Shown: in pieces, positions 47,399 to 58,549 of the stretch
Layout: each line of letters opens with the position of its first letter
How positions within the stretch are numbered: position 1 is the stretch's first letter
Source: CAWEYO01 sp963813315
Lineage (GTDB): Bacteria; Pseudomonadota; Alphaproteobacteria; Rhizobiales; Rhizobiaceae
Assembly: GCA_963813315.1 (NCBI GenBank)
Contig: CAWEYO010000008.1
Location: 38,595-102,594 of the forward strand
Reading direction: 5' to 3'
Length of the DNA stretch: 64,000 bases
The notes under the pieces: generated by a model
Databases searched by the model: none
Told to the model about the DNA's origin: nothing
The model's input: only the letters and a program-made list of their open reading frames with translations
Program-made: the position numbers and the translations under genes

Positions 47399-48688
47399 CT
47401 AGCGGGTGCGGCGGAGGGCGGCAAAGAAGAAGCCATCGGTTCCGGTTTTCGCCGGGCTCAATGAGATCCCACCCGCGGGATCGATGCGCGGCGCATGCGG
47501 ATGTCCGGCAAAGCGGCGGTCCCACAATTCACGATGATCAAGCAGGGAGAAGCGTGGCTCCCGGTGTGAGAAGGCGGCGACCTGCTGCCGGTTCTCCTCC
47601 TCGAAAACGGAGCAGGTGACATAGGCGAGCTGACCGCCCGGCTTCACATAGGCGCTTGCCGCATCGAGGATCGTCGACTGTTCTGCCATGCGCGTTTCAA
47701 GCTGTTTTCGGTCAGCCGCCATTTGGCGTCCGGGCGGCGGCGCCACGTGCCGCTGCCGGTGCACGGTGCGTCGACCAGCACCAGATCCATTTGCCCCTGC
47801 AGCGGCGCGAGACCGGCAAGTGACGAGACGACCTGGACGTTGCGGCTGCCCGCGCGCCGCAGAGCGGTCGAAGATCGGCGCCAGCCGCGCCTTTTCGGCG
47901 TCGTAGGCGAAGATCTGGCCGCGGTTTTCCATCGCCGCAGAAAGCGACAGCGTCTTGCCGCCTGCGCCGGCGCAAAAGTCGAGAACCTGAGCCGCCGGCC
48001 CCGGCGCCGCAAGTTCGGCGACGATCTGCGAGCCTTCGTCCTGGACCTCGAACCAGCCTTTCTGGAAAGCCGGCTCGGCTTGCACGTTCGGGTGCCTGCC
48101 GTGGCCGGCGATCGGCGCAATCCGTATGCCGTGCGGCGCGATCGTGGAAGCCTGTGCCGCGGTCCCCTGAAGCTCCGCAAGCACACGCGCGCGATCGGCC
48201 TTCAGCACATTGACCCTGAGGTCGAGCGGCGGGCGCTCCGCCAGGGCCATTCCCTCAGCGACCCAATCGGCGCCGAACGTCGCGTCAAGCAGCGAGACGC
48301 ACCAGTCGGGGCAATCCGCCCGCACCGCGTCGGGTGCCTCATCCAAGGCGCGGGACGATACAGCCGTCACCTCGCTTTCGCCCAGCGGCTCCGGGGCGAA
48401 CCTGTCGCCCTCCAGTTGCGCGTTGAGGCTTTCCGGCGTCTCCCTCCATTCGAGGATGAGGGCGCCGAAACCGAGTGCGCGCGGCGCATCGCTGTCGAAG
48501 AGCCAGGCTGCGGAGCGTTTGCGCCTGAGCCCGTCGTAGACAATGTTGCCTATCGCGGCGCGATCCCCCGCGCCGGCGAAGCGGTGGGAAAGGCCCCAGT
48601 CCTTCAACGCGTCGGCGGCGGGCCGATGCCGCCGCTCGATATCATCCAGAACTTCGATGGCCGCTGCCAGCCTTCCGCCAAGCCTCAT
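47399..48688 (-). CDS. rsmB: 16S rRNA (cytosine-967-C5) methyltransferase RsmB, two frame breaks
   Basis: About 429 residues: an N-terminal NusB-like RNA-binding domain (HRFAGAGDRAAIGNIVYDGLRR) and a SAM-dependent methyltransferase domain with VLDFCAGAGGKTLSLSAAM, LVLVDAPCTGSGTWRRRPDA (first cysteine of the PC motif) and the catalytic YVTCSVFEEEN. The middle section with the DAPCTGSGTW motif is in a different frame; breaks are near 47858-47866 and 47698-47706. The total length is a multiple of three, fitting one insertion and one deletion. Confidence 0.87.
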   Translation of the reverse strand: MRLGGRLAAAIEVLDDIERRHRPAADALKDWGLSHRFAGAGDRAAIGNIVYDGLRRKRSAAWLFDSDAPRALGFGALILEWRETPESLNAQLEGDRFAPEPLGESEVTAVSSRALDEAPDAVRADCPDWCVSLLDATFGADWVAEGMALAERPPLDLRVNVLKADRARVLAELQGTAAQASTIAPHGIRIAPIAGHGRHPNVQAEPAFQKGWFEVQDEGSQIVAELAAPGPAAQVLDFCAGAGGKTLSLSAAMENRGQIFAYDAEKARLAPIFDRSAARGQPQRPGRLVTCRSRAAAGANGSGAGRRTVHRQRHVAPPPGRQMAADRKQLETRMAEQSTILDAASAYVKPGGQLAYVTCSVFEEENRQQVAAFSHREPRFSLLDHRELWDRRFAGHPHAPRIDPAGGISLSPAKTGTDGFFFAALRRTR

Positions 48689-48871
48689 CTTCACGTTTTC
48701 CCGTCTTCGGTGTGCCCGTCGAGCGGCGTTTCGATCGCTATCCGTCGGCGGGGATGGAAGACAAGCGCCCCGAAAGGAAAATCGGAACCAACGAAGGAAG
48801 GTTGCCTCTTTCCGAATCGCGGTCATCGTCCTATTTGCATTTCCAATTTATTGAACGCTCGAGGGGTTCCA

Positions 48872-49561
48872 ATGAAATCGTACATCGCGGAAGTATTCGG
48901 AACGTTCTGCCTGGTGTTCATGGGTTGCGCCAGCGTGGTGACCGGCGGCTTCGGCGGTATCCTGCCCGCCGGCTCAGTGGGAATCGGACTGACCTTCGGC
49001 ATAGCGGTCATCGCTATGGCCTACGCGATCGGGCCGGTCTCGGGCGCCCATCTCAACCCCGCCGTCTCGCTCGGCGCCTTTCTGGCGGGGCGATTGCCGG
49101 CAAAGGACCTTGTTCCCTACATGATCGCCCAGGTCATCGGCGGCATTCTTGGCGCCGCCGGCCTTTATCTGATCGTGACGGGCAAGGCGCAGGCCTATGA
49201 TTTCGGAGCAGCCGGCTTTGCCCAGAACGGCTGGGATCCCGTCAACGGCTATTCCGCCTATTCCGCCTTTGTCACGGAGGTGCTTGCAACCTTCGTCTTT
49301 GTTACCGTCATTCTCGGAGTCACCAGCGAAAAGCACGCAACCGCATTCGCCGGGCTGGTGATCGGCCTGACGCTGGCCGCCCTGCACTTCGCGTTCATTC
49401 CCGTCTCGGGCAATTCGCTCAATCCGGCCCGCGCGATCGGTCCCGCACTATTTGCGGGAGCATCAGCGATCGGCCAGCTCTGGCTCTACATCATTGCGCC
49501 GCTGATCGGCGGAGCGATTGCCGGGGTCGTGGCGCGAGCCGGCATATTCGAGAAGGACTAG
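48872..49561 (+). CDS. aqpZ: Aquaporin Z
   Basis: A 229-residue inner-membrane water channel. Both pore-lining NPA motifs are present (SGAHLNPAVSLG and NSLNPARAIGPAL), with six expected spans and the N-terminal AEVFGTFCLVFMGCASVV. The arginine after the second NPA (NPAR) and the histidine/phenylalanine-type selectivity region fit water-selective members. The start at 48872 is chosen for its normal length and a GAGGGG site upstream. It is divergent from rsmB. Confidence 0.93.
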   Translation: MKSYIAEVFGTFCLVFMGCASVVTGGFGGILPAGSVGIGLTFGIAVIAMAYAIGPVSGAHLNPAVSLGAFLAGRLPAKDLVPYMIAQVIGGILGAAGLYLIVTGKAQAYDFGAAGFAQNGWDPVNGYSAYSAFVTEVLATFVFVTVILGVTSEKHATAFAGLVIGLTLAALHFAFIPVSGNSLNPARAIGPALFAGASAIGQLWLYIIAPLIGGAIAGVVARAGIFEKD

Positions 49562-49645
49562 TCTTAGTCTATAGAGCATCGCCTTCCGGGGCGGTCCGCC
49601 AGGCGACCGGCGTCGGGATGGCGTTTCAGCCATCATACTCCCGAC

Positions 49646-51388
<1,743 letters not shown>

Positions 51389-51405
51389 TCAGCGCATCCT
51401 GCCCT

Positions 51406-51550
51406 AGGGTGTGTTGAGATTCAGGTCAGGCCGAGGCGAAAATGGCGGTTTTCGAGAACCGGCACACAGCGTACGTTCGGGTACGTGAGCACCAGAAGCG
51501 AAGAAGACCCCCATTTGCAGGCCGACGTCACCTGAATATCAAGACTCCCT
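51406..51550 (+). repeat. MITE-like palindromic element, copy 2 (type F)
   Basis: A 145-base element with imperfect inverted ends: the left 21 bases (AGGGTGTGTTGAGATTCAGGT) match the reverse complement of the right end (51530-51550) at all but a few positions. Inner arms also pair (GCGAAAATGGCGG with the CCCCCATTTGC side). It shares most of its sequence with 11698-11825. Confidence 0.85.
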
Positions 51551-51576
51551 AAGGTGGCGCAATCCGGATCCGGAAT

Positions 51577-52986
51577 TTGAACCGCACCGTTCCGCTCATT
51601 CTCGCGGTCGCCCTTTTCATGGAAAACATGGATTCGACCGTCATCGCGACGTCGCTGCCGGCGATCGCCGCCGATATCGGCACCAGCCCGGTCGCGCTCA
51701 AGCTGGCGCTTACCGCCTACCTCGTCTCGCTCGCCATCTTCATCCCGATCAGCTCCTGGATGGCCGACCGGTTCGGCGCAAAGCGCGTGTTCCGCGCCGC
51801 GATCGGCGTCTTCGTCGTCGGCTCGATCGCCTGCGCCGCAGCTGGATCGCTTGGCGGCTTCGTGCTTGCGCGCTTCGTGCAAGGCATGGGCGGCGCGATG
51901 ATGACGCCGGTCGCGCGGCTGGTGCTGGTGCGCGCCACGCCGAAACGGGAACTTGTTTCGGCACATGGCATGGCTGACCATTCCTGCCCTGGTCGGTCCG
52001 CTGGTCGGCCCGCCGGTCGGCGGCTTCATCACCACCTTCTTCAGCTGGCACTGGATCTTCCTGATCAACGTGCCGATCGGCCTGCTCGGCATCTGGCTCG
52101 CAGGACGATTTCTGCCCGAGATCGCATCGCAGCCTTCGGCTCCCATCGATTTCGCGGGGTTCGTCCTGTCCGCGCTCGCTGCCTCCGGCGTCGTGTTCGG
52201 CCTGTCGGTGGTCAGCCTGCCGGCGCTGCCGCCGTTCGTCGGCGTCGCGTCGATGCTGGGCGGCGCTGCCGCGGCGATCCTCTATCTGCGTCATGCGCGA
52301 CGGCGGCCGAACCCGATGCTCGATCCAAGCTGTTCGCCAATCCGGTGTTTCGCGCTGCGATCCTTGGCGGCGCGATCTTTCGCATCGGCAACGGCGCCGT
52401 GCCCTTCCTGTTGCCGCTGCTGTTCCAGCTCGGCTTCGGCCATGACGCCGTTCCAGTCGGGCATGCTGACCTTCGCTTCCGCGATCGGCGCAATCGCGAT
52501 GAAGTTCCTCGCTCCCGTTACTCTGCGGCTCGGCGGGTTCCGCAACGTGCTGATCGGTTCCGCGCTGTCCAGCGCCTTCTTCATCGCGGCGAACGGCTAC
52601 TTCACGCCCTCGACCTCTGCCTGGGTGATCATCGCCGTGCTGATCGGCTGCCGGCTTCCTGCGCTCGTTGTTCTTCACCTCGGCCAACGCTCTGGTCTTC
52701 GCCGACATCGATGACAAGGATGCGAGCCAGGCAACAGCGATCTCCGCGGTCTCGCAGCAGATCAGCGTCGCGCTCGGCGTGGCTGTGGGCGGCGGCGTCC
52801 TTGAAGCGGCGGCCTATTTTTCCGGCCAAGCCGATCGGCCTGCCTGCCTTTTCGGCCGCCTTCCTGATCATCGCCGCGATTACGGCCCTGTCGGTGTTCT
52901 CATTCTGCGGGCTCGCACCGGATGCCGGCAATTCGGTATCGGGTCACCGGAAGCCCGACAGGAGCGAACCGCCGCAGGCCGCGTGA
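51577..52986 (+). CDS. MFS drug transporter, DHA2/EmrB-like, five frame breaks
   Basis: About 468 residues after correction. Pieces in successive frames give an MFS protein of the 14-span class: [20 protein letters not shown] and the loop motif [17 protein letters not shown] (motif A), then [20 protein letters not shown] (motif C region), [41 protein letters not shown] and [19 protein letters not shown]. Breaks near 51961, 52322, 52440, 52651 and 52825 are each one base; four look like extra C and one like a missing base, in keeping with a total length divisible by three. The start is uncertain (TTG 51577 is used). Confidence 0.75.
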   Translation: MNRTVPLILAVALFMENMDSTVIATSLPAIAADIGTSPVALKLALTAYLVSLAIFIPISSWMADRFGAKRVFRAAIGVFVVGSIACAAAGSLGGFVLARFVQGMGGAMMTPVARLVLVRATPKRELVSAHGMADHSCPGRSAGRPAGRRLHHHLLQLALDLPDQRADRPARHLARRTISARDRIAAFGSHRFRGVRPVRARCLRRRVRPVGGQPAGAAAVRRRRVDAGRRCRGDPLSASCATAAEPDARSKLFANPVFRAAILGGAIFRIGNGAVPFLLPLLFQLGFGHDAVPVGHADLRFRDRRNRDEVPRSRYSAARRVPQRADRFRAVQRLLHRGERLLHALDLCLGDHRRADRLPASCARCSSPRPTLWSSPTSMTRMRARQQRSPRSRSRSASRSAWLWAAASLKRRPIFPAKPIGLPAFSAAFLIIAAITALSVFSFCGLAPDAGNSVSGHRKPDRSEPPQAA

Positions 52987-53017
52987 GCCATCTAGATGAG
53001 CATCGGCTTCCCTTCTT

Positions 53018-53067
53018 GAGCATCGGATTTTCCCCGAAATCGGTTCCCACTTTCGGGTACGGTGCTC
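53018..53067 (+). repeat. Palindromic intergenic repeat type C, overlapping the rlmE stop codon
   Basis: Ends GAGCATCGG / GGTGCTC with CCCCGAAA / TTTCGGG inside, nearly identical to the copy at 46128-46177. Its last base is the final base of the rlmE stop codon, so the repeat starts exactly where the gene ends. It may serve as the end-of-transcript hairpin for rlmE and the MFS gene. Confidence 0.85.
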
Positions 53068-53770
53068 TAAGTGCGGCCCTTGAAGTCCTTGGCCAGCAGG
53101 TAAAGCTCGACCGACTCGTCCCGCGAGGCCGGCGGCTTGACGTGGTGGACCGAACGGAAATTGCGCTTCAGTAGATCGAGAAGGCCGGTTTTCGGTGCCG
53201 CCCTGGAAGGTCTTGGCAAGGAAATGTCCGCCCGGTTTCAGTACGGATAGCGCAAAATCGGCGGCCACCTCGCACAGATGCATCGTGCGCAGATGGTCCG
53301 TGCGGCGGTGTCCGGTGGTCGGAGCCGCCATGTCGGACAGCACGATGTCCGGCTCTCCGCCGAGCGCCTCGACAAGCTTTCCGGGCGCCGTGTCGTCGAG
53401 GAAATCCATCTGCAATACGGCAGCCCCCGGCACGGCATCCATGCCGAGATAGTCGATGCCGACGACAAGCGGGTTTTCGCCCGCGGATTTAACGCGCGCC
53501 GCCGCCACCTGGCACCAGCCGCCGGGTGCCGCGCCAAGGTCGATGACACGCATGCCCGGCTTCAACAGGCTGATGCCGGTCGTCAATCTCGATCAGCTTG
53601 TAGGCGGCGCGCGAGCGATATCCCTCAGCCTTCGAACGCTGGACATAGGGATCGTTAAGATGGCGCTCCAGCCAGCGGCGCGATGAATCCTTCAGGCCGC
53701 TTTTCTTTTTCACCCGCGTCTTCAGCACGCGGGCTCCGGCAGTGCCGGGCTTTCCCGGCTTCTTGATCAT
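53067..53770 (-). CDS. rlmE: 23S rRNA (uridine-2552-2'-O) methyltransferase RlmE, two frame breaks
   Basis: RlmE (FtsJ/RrmJ) methylates U2552 of 23S rRNA in the ribosomal A site. The corrected product has 233 residues: a basic N-terminus, [17 protein letters not shown] with the first catalytic Lys, [16 protein letters not shown] (SAM site), [17 protein letters not shown] with catalytic Asp, [14 protein letters not shown] with catalytic Lys, and the end [18 protein letters not shown] carrying the catalytic Glu. Breaks near 53565-53575 and 53184-53192 each need one base removed; the length is 3n+2. The start overlaps the ppx stop. Confidence 0.88.
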
Positions 53771-55227
53771 GGCCGCAAGCCCTGGCGCCAATTGCGGCGC
53801 CATACGCCTGCATCGGCCATCAATTCGCTCAGGATGCCTTCGCGCAGGCCCCGGTCCGCGACGCGAAGCCGCTCGGACGGCCACACGCTGCGGATCGCCT
53901 CGAGGATCGCACAGCCCGCAAGCACCAGGTCGGCCCGATCCGCGCCGATGCAGGGATTGGCGACGCGCGCGTGGAAATCCCAGCCGAGCAGTTTCTCGAT
54001 CATGGAATCGACATTCGGCCGGTCCATCCACAGCCCGTCGACCCGGCGGCGGTCATAGCGTTCGAGCCCGAGATGGACGCCGGCGAGCGTGGTGACCGTG
54101 CCGGAAGTCCCGAGCAGATGGAAGCGCGGACCGGAGGTCAGGTGGTCCAGCCGGTCCCGCCCGTCGAAGACGCTGAGCATGCCCCCCACTTCGTCGACCA
54201 TGGCATCGAAGACCTGGCGCGTCACGTCGCGCCCGCCAAAGCGTTCGGCAAGAGAAACCACGCCGACCGGCAGCGAAGTCCAGGATACGATGTGGTTGGC
54301 AAGCCGCGGCGTGCGCTGGCGCGACAGGTCGATCAGCGCGATTTCGGAGGAGCCGCCGCCGATATCGAACAGCACTATGCCATCGGTGTCGCGTTCGACC
54401 AGCGACCCGCAGCCGGAAACCGCGAGCCGTGCTTCAGTCTGGCGATCGATGATTTCGAGCGAGATGCCGGTCTCCGACTTCACCCGATCCAGGAACTCGG
54501 CGCCATTTGCGGCGGAACGGCAGGCCTCGGTCGCGATCAGGCGAAAACCGCGCACGGAGCGCTGGTGAAGCTTGTCGGCACAAACCTTGAGAGCTTCGAC
54601 GGCGCGATCCATCGCAGCTTCGCCCAGTCTTCCATTCGCTGCCAAGCCCTCGCCAAGCCGCACGATCCGCGAAAAGGCGTCAATGACGCGGAATTGTCCG
54701 GGGCGGCTCGGCACGGCCACCAGCAGGCGGCAATTGTTTGTGCCGAGATCGAGCGCCGCAAAGATTGGCAGCTCCTGTTCGGCGGCGCGGCGCGGCGCTG
54801 AACCTGCCTGCTGCGGTGGAGGCACTGGCGAGGCAGCTCGAGGCACTGAAGGCACAACGTCAGCCGGGTGCAGCCCGTTCGGCTTGGCGACTGGCGGAGT
54901 AGTCGCGGCATCGCGCGCAAACACCTTGCGGCCACGCCGCCGCTTACGGCGCTTTCTTGATTTCGGCTTGTCGTGCAGGGCAGCATCCGTCGCCTGTCCG
55001 TTTCCGGACAAGTTTTCCGCCAGACGGTCCGAAGCCTGGTCGGCGAACGGACTCCGCCTCCCCTGGGAAGTGAAGTCCCGTGCCCCCCCTGCACCCGGCG
55101 CATGCGCGCCGGTATCGGGGTCTTCCACTTTTTGTTTTCCTTCTGGCGCCGCGCGAACCGGGACGGACGCTGCAAGCGCTTGGTTTGTCGTTGATTTCAC
55201 AGTAACAGGGCAACCGGCGATCACCAA
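53767..55227 (-). CDS. ppx: Ppx/GppA family exopolyphosphatase with a long N-terminal extension
   Basis: A 486-residue protein of the Ppx/GppA (actin-like ATPase fold) family that removes phosphate from polyphosphate or pppGpp. The catalytic part starts at about residue 155 ([16 protein letters not shown]) and contains [41 protein letters not shown] and [13 protein letters not shown]. The first ~150 residues are low-complexity, Pro/Ala-rich and very basic ([17 protein letters not shown]), a feature seen in rhizobial homologues. Its stop overlaps rlmE (ATGA), so an rRNA-modifying enzyme and a phosphatase are co-expressed. Confidence 0.9.
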   Translation of the reverse strand: MVIAGCPVTVKSTTNQALAASVPVRAAPEGKQKVEDPDTGAHAPGAGGARDFTSQGRRSPFADQASDRLAENLSGNGQATDAALHDKPKSRKRRKRRRGRKVFARDAATTPPVAKPNGLHPADVVPSVPRAASPVPPPQQAGSAPRRAAEQELPIFAALDLGTNNCRLLVAVPSRPGQFRVIDAFSRIVRLGEGLAANGRLGEAAMDRAVEALKVCADKLHQRSVRGFRLIATEACRSAANGAEFLDRVKSETGISLEIIDRQTEARLAVSGCGSLVERDTDGIVLFDIGGGSSEIALIDLSRQRTPRLANHIVSWTSLPVGVVSLAERFGGRDVTRQVFDAMVDEVGGMLSVFDGRDRLDHLTSGPRFHLLGTSGTVTTLAGVHLGLERYDRRRVDGLWMDRPNVDSMIEKLLGWDFHARVANPCIGADRADLVLAGCAILEAIRSVWPSERLRVADRGLREGILSELMADAGVWRRNWRQGLRP

Positions 55228-55470
55228 GCCCCCGATTTTGCGGAAAACGGCTGGCTCTGGGAGCGGACCGGAAATTCGCCAAAGCTGGCGGCAATGTGGT
55301 CTTGGCGTTTCAAGTGCTATGCTCCGCTTTTCACGAATTTTGAAGCCGGACCCGCCGGACTGTTAAATCTGATTTGATTGCCCGTGGAGAAAACAGTTCT
55401 ATCTGTGCGGTGGCATGCCTATCCACCGTGCAGGCCATCTGGTGGCCGGGCAACAGGAGCGCCCGTACGG

Positions 55471-56433
55471 ATGAAGTGGAAAGATTATGTCTGGCCGGCC
55501 ATCGGTCTTGCGGCGGTGGCGCTGTCCGCGTGGCTTCTGTACGAGGAGCTGCGCGGCATTTCGGTGAGCGATATCGGCGACGGGTTGGCTGCCATTTCGC
55601 TCCACCGATGGCTGCTGGCGGCGCTGGCCACGATCGTTGCCTATGCCGCGCTCGCCGGTTACGACCACATCGCCCTTCTCCACATCGGCAAGAAGGTTCC
55701 CTGGCTTTTCATCTCGTTGTGTTCTTTCACAACCTATGCGCTCTCGCACAATATTGGCGGTTCGGTCATTTCAGGCGCTGTCGTCCGCTACCGCGCCTAT
55801 GGTTCAAAGGGTCTGACTACCTCGGAAGTCGCAATCCTGGTCGCCGTTTGCTGGTTCACATTCATCCTGGCCACCGTGGCGGTGGCCGGAGCGGCGCTGA
55901 TCCTCGAGCCCCGGCTGATGGACCGCTATTTCGAAGGCACGCCTGCCGCTGTTTCGGTGGCGATCGGGCTCCTGCTGCTCGGGCTTGTCGCGCTCTATGT
56001 CATCGGCAGTTGGCTGCATTTCAATCCACTGCACATACGCGGTCTCGACATCCACTATCCCAAACCCCGAATTGTCGCCCGGCAGCTCATCATCGGTCCG
56101 CTGGAACTGATCGGCGCGGCGGCGATCATCTATTTCGCTCTGCCGGCAACCGGAAATCCGGGGTTCGTCAGCGTGCTCGGCGTCTTCATGGCGTCGTTTT
56201 CGGCTGCGCAGATTTCACACGCCCCGGGCGGTCTGGGCGTGCTTGAAATCGTTTTCTTGTCCGGATTGTCGGAGATGGACCCGGTGGCTGTGCTTTCCGC
56301 GCTTCTGGTCTTCCGACTGTTCTATCTGATCATCCCGCTCGTGATGGCGCTGATTGTCGTGCTGGCTTTCGAACGATCGCAGTTCGCGCGGCAATGGTCT
56401 CGTCCGCTGCCTCCGGACTCCGGAATGCCCTGA
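55471..56433 (+). CDS. YbhN/UPF0104 (lysylphosphatidylglycerol synthase-TM type) membrane protein
   Basis: A 320-residue inner-membrane protein with about eight spans. It matches the flippase-like LPG_synthase_TM family: YALSHNIGGSVISGAVVRYRAY in the middle, and the late FMASFSAAQISHAPGGLGVLE with the conserved PGGLGVLE motif. Members move or modify lipids, but this type lacks the soluble aminoacyl-transferase domain of MprF. The start at 55471 is favoured; the frame is open to 55378 without hydrophobic or conserved sequence. It is divergent from ppx. Confidence 0.85.
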   Translation: MKWKDYVWPAIGLAAVALSAWLLYEELRGISVSDIGDGLAAISLHRWLLAALATIVAYAALAGYDHIALLHIGKKVPWLFISLCSFTTYALSHNIGGSVISGAVVRYRAYGSKGLTTSEVAILVAVCWFTFILATVAVAGAALILEPRLMDRYFEGTPAAVSVAIGLLLLGLVALYVIGSWLHFNPLHIRGLDIHYPKPRIVARQLIIGPLELIGAAAIIYFALPATGNPGFVSVLGVFMASFSAAQISHAPGGLGVLEIVFLSGLSEMDPVAVLSALLVFRLFYLIIPLVMALIVVLAFERSQFARQWSRPLPPDSGMP

Positions 56434-56613
56434 CCGGTCGAAACCTGTTCGCCAGCGGACTTGACTATTTCGGCTCCATGGCTAAAAGGCAGCCGCTGCA
56501 CTGGGTTCGCGCAGGCAGCGGCAACGTCAGGCGCGTAGCGGAAGAGGAAATTGTCTAACCGAGACAAAACTGTCCAATTCTGCTTCGCTAAGGTGCTGAA
56601 AACACAAAGGTAT

Positions 56614-56688
56614 TGGGGAATAGGTTAACGGTAGACCCACGGACTCTGACTTCCGTTAGTCCTGGTTCGAATCCAGGTTCCCCAGCCA
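56614..56688 (+). tRNA. tRNA-Gln (CTG), with one extra base in the anticodon loop
   Basis: A cloverleaf can be drawn: acceptor TGGGGAA / TTCCCCA with G discriminator and encoded CCA, D-stem GGTT / GACC, T-arm CCTGG-TTCGAAT-CCAGG, and anticodon stem ACGGA / TCCGT. The loop CTCTGACT has eight bases instead of seven, so the gene is 75 rather than 74 long. Removing one T near 56650-56652 gives a normal loop with anticodon CTG. Given the many single-base insertions nearby, an error is more likely than an unusual tRNA. Confidence 0.88.
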
Positions 56689-56884
56689 ACCACCTCCGCA
56701 TTTCTCGCCTCTCTGCTGTCTGACTAAGTTGTGTCGTTCTTTCCGTGGCTTAGGGTCAGAGCCGCTGGAATCCGTACGGTAGAGACGCGAAATAGCCCGA
56801 GCGAACCGCCGTCGGCCGCTTCCGTCTCCGGAGCCGAGTTTCGGGCATACGCTTGCGATGCGGAACAAGTGGTCTCGTCGGCAC

Positions 56885-58549
56885 CTAAGCCAGGGCGGAC
56901 CGCTGGGCCGCCCAGTCTGACGAGCCGTTGGCGACAGACACGAGCCGCTTGACGGTCAAGGAGGCAGGCTGGCGACCGGCTGCGATCGCCTCAATGAGAT
57001 CGGGTGCAAGGAACGCCAGGGGAAGCTGCTGGCTGATCCAGGCGCGCGGCAAGTTTTCCAGAAGGGCAAGATCGGCGATCGAAGTCACCTGCCGATCCCT
57101 GAGCTTCTCGAACCATCGGCGAGCCCGGACGATCGCCTTGACCAATCCGATATTAGCGTAAGGCGCTGGCGTGCCTGATCCGATGACGAGCCACCGCACT
57201 TTGCCGCGTTTGGCGAGGGAGCATGACTGCTCAATCACGATTGGATCGATCTCTGCTCGATCTCTTTGCTGGATGCCAAGCGCGTCCTCCAGATGTGGCC
57301 GATCGAGACAAACCACGAGCTTGTCTTGGCCGAACGTCACGCGCTGCACCAGACGATGCAGCGGTGTGGCTTCCTCGCCACCGTGGACGGCAAGGCGCTG
57401 CGCAAGTTCTTTCGCTCTTTCGAAGCATTCTACAGATCGCCCCGCATCGCGCGCGAGGGCAGCGCTGTTGCCAAAGTCGTTTAGCCATGACGCGATCGCT
57501 TCGACCACCGCATTCTCGAGGTCGGCCGCAGGCAAGCGGAGCTCAGGTCTTCGACCGTCGGTGGTGGCGTAGTAGCGATAGCGCCTGCAGCCTTTGACCG
57601 CATGGGTCGGTGTCAGACGAGCACCAGAGACATCGAACACGCGTCCGACCAGGATGCTCAAACTGCTTCTGGTCCGACCTTCCCGTTCGACCGCCTGCCC
57701 GGCGAGCCTTGCCTGCACTGCATCCCAGACGTCCATCGGAATGATCGCTTCGTGCCGGCCGGGATGCACGGTGTCCTTGTGCCTGACGCTGCCGACGTAG
57801 ATCGGGTTCTTGAGAAGATAGTATAGATGCCCGATGCCGAACGACTGGCCACCGGTCGAGCGCTGCGGGCGGTCTTCTGTTTTGCTGTTCCGGCGCTTGG
57901 TCCTGAGCCCCAGCCGGCCGAGCTCTGCCCACACCCGTCTGACAGTCCCGAGGCTGAGATAGAGATCGAAGATGGTGCGGACTGTGGCCGCTTCTTCATC
58001 GTTGATGACCAGGCTATGGTCGGCTAGGTCATAGCCCAACGGGACGTTCCCGCCCATGAACATACCCTTGCGCCTCGAAGCGGCAATCTTGTCACGGATT
58101 CGCTCGCCGGTTACCTCCCGCTCGAACTGGGCGAAGGAAAGAAGCACGTTCAGTGTCAGCCGACCCATTGAGGTCGTCGTGTTGAAGGACTGCGTGATTG
58201 ACACGAACGACACCGAAGCGGCATCGAAGATCTCCACGATCTTGGCGAAGTCAAAGAGCGAGCGGGTCAGGCGGTCGATCTTGTAGACGACCACGACGTC
58301 GAGCTTACCTCCTCGCACATCGTCCAGGAGCCTCGTTAACGCCGGCCTTTCCATCGAACCGCCCGAAAAGCCGCCGTCATCGTAGATCGCGGGTAGCACA
58401 GACCAGCCTTCATGTTGTTGGCTCTTCGCGTAAGCCTCGCAGGCTTCACGCTGCGCGTGGAGCGAATTGAACGCCTGCTCCAGACCCTCTTCCGATGATT
58501 TGCGCGTGTAGATCGCGCAGCGCACGCGCTTCAATGCCCTCTCACTCAT
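56885..58549 (-). CDS. Large serine recombinase
   Basis: A 554-residue serine recombinase. The N-terminal resolvase domain has YTRKSSEEG (nucleophile Ser18 in the YxRxS pattern), YDDGGFSGGSMERPALTRLL, VYKIDRLTRSLFDFAK and FAQFEREVTGERIRDKIAA. Next comes a recombinase domain (PLGYDL, LYYLLKNPIYVGSVRHKDTVHPGRHEAII) and a zinc-ribbon-like stretch that lacks the usual cysteine pairs (DVSGARLTPTHAVKGCRRYRYY). The C-terminus has no long coiled coil. Such enzymes integrate or excise mobile DNA. Its start overlaps the DUF2924 gene by eight bases. Confidence 0.92.
   Translation of the reverse strand: MSERALKRVRCAIYTRKSSEEGLEQAFNSLHAQREACEAYAKSQQHEGWSVLPAIYDDGGFSGGSMERPALTRLLDDVRGGKLDVVVVYKIDRLTRSLFDFAKIVEIFDAASVSFVSITQSFNTTTSMGRLTLNVLLSFAQFEREVTGERIRDKIAASRRKGMFMGGNVPLGYDLADHSLVINDEEAATVRTIFDLYLSLGTVRRVWAELGRLGLRTKRRNSKTEDRPQRSTGGQSFGIGHLYYLLKNPIYVGSVRHKDTVHPGRHEAIIPMDVWDAVQARLAGQAVEREGRTRSSLSILVGRVFDVSGARLTPTHAVKGCRRYRYYATTDGRRPELRLPAADLENAVVEAIASWLNDFGNSAALARDAGRSVECFERAKELAQRLAVHGGEEATPLHRLVQRVTFGQDKLVVCLDRPHLEDALGIQQRDRAEIDPIVIEQSCSLAKRGKVRWLVIGSGTPAPYANIGLVKAIVRARRWFEKLRDRQVTSIADLALLENLPRAWISQQLPLAFLAPDLIEAIAAGRQPASLTVKRLVSVANGSSDWAAQRSALA

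Noticed and set aside
56614..56688. tRNA-Gln as attachment site of the adjacent recombinase element
   Set aside because: I found no second copy of the tRNA 3' end in the window, and large serine recombinases rarely use tRNA genes.
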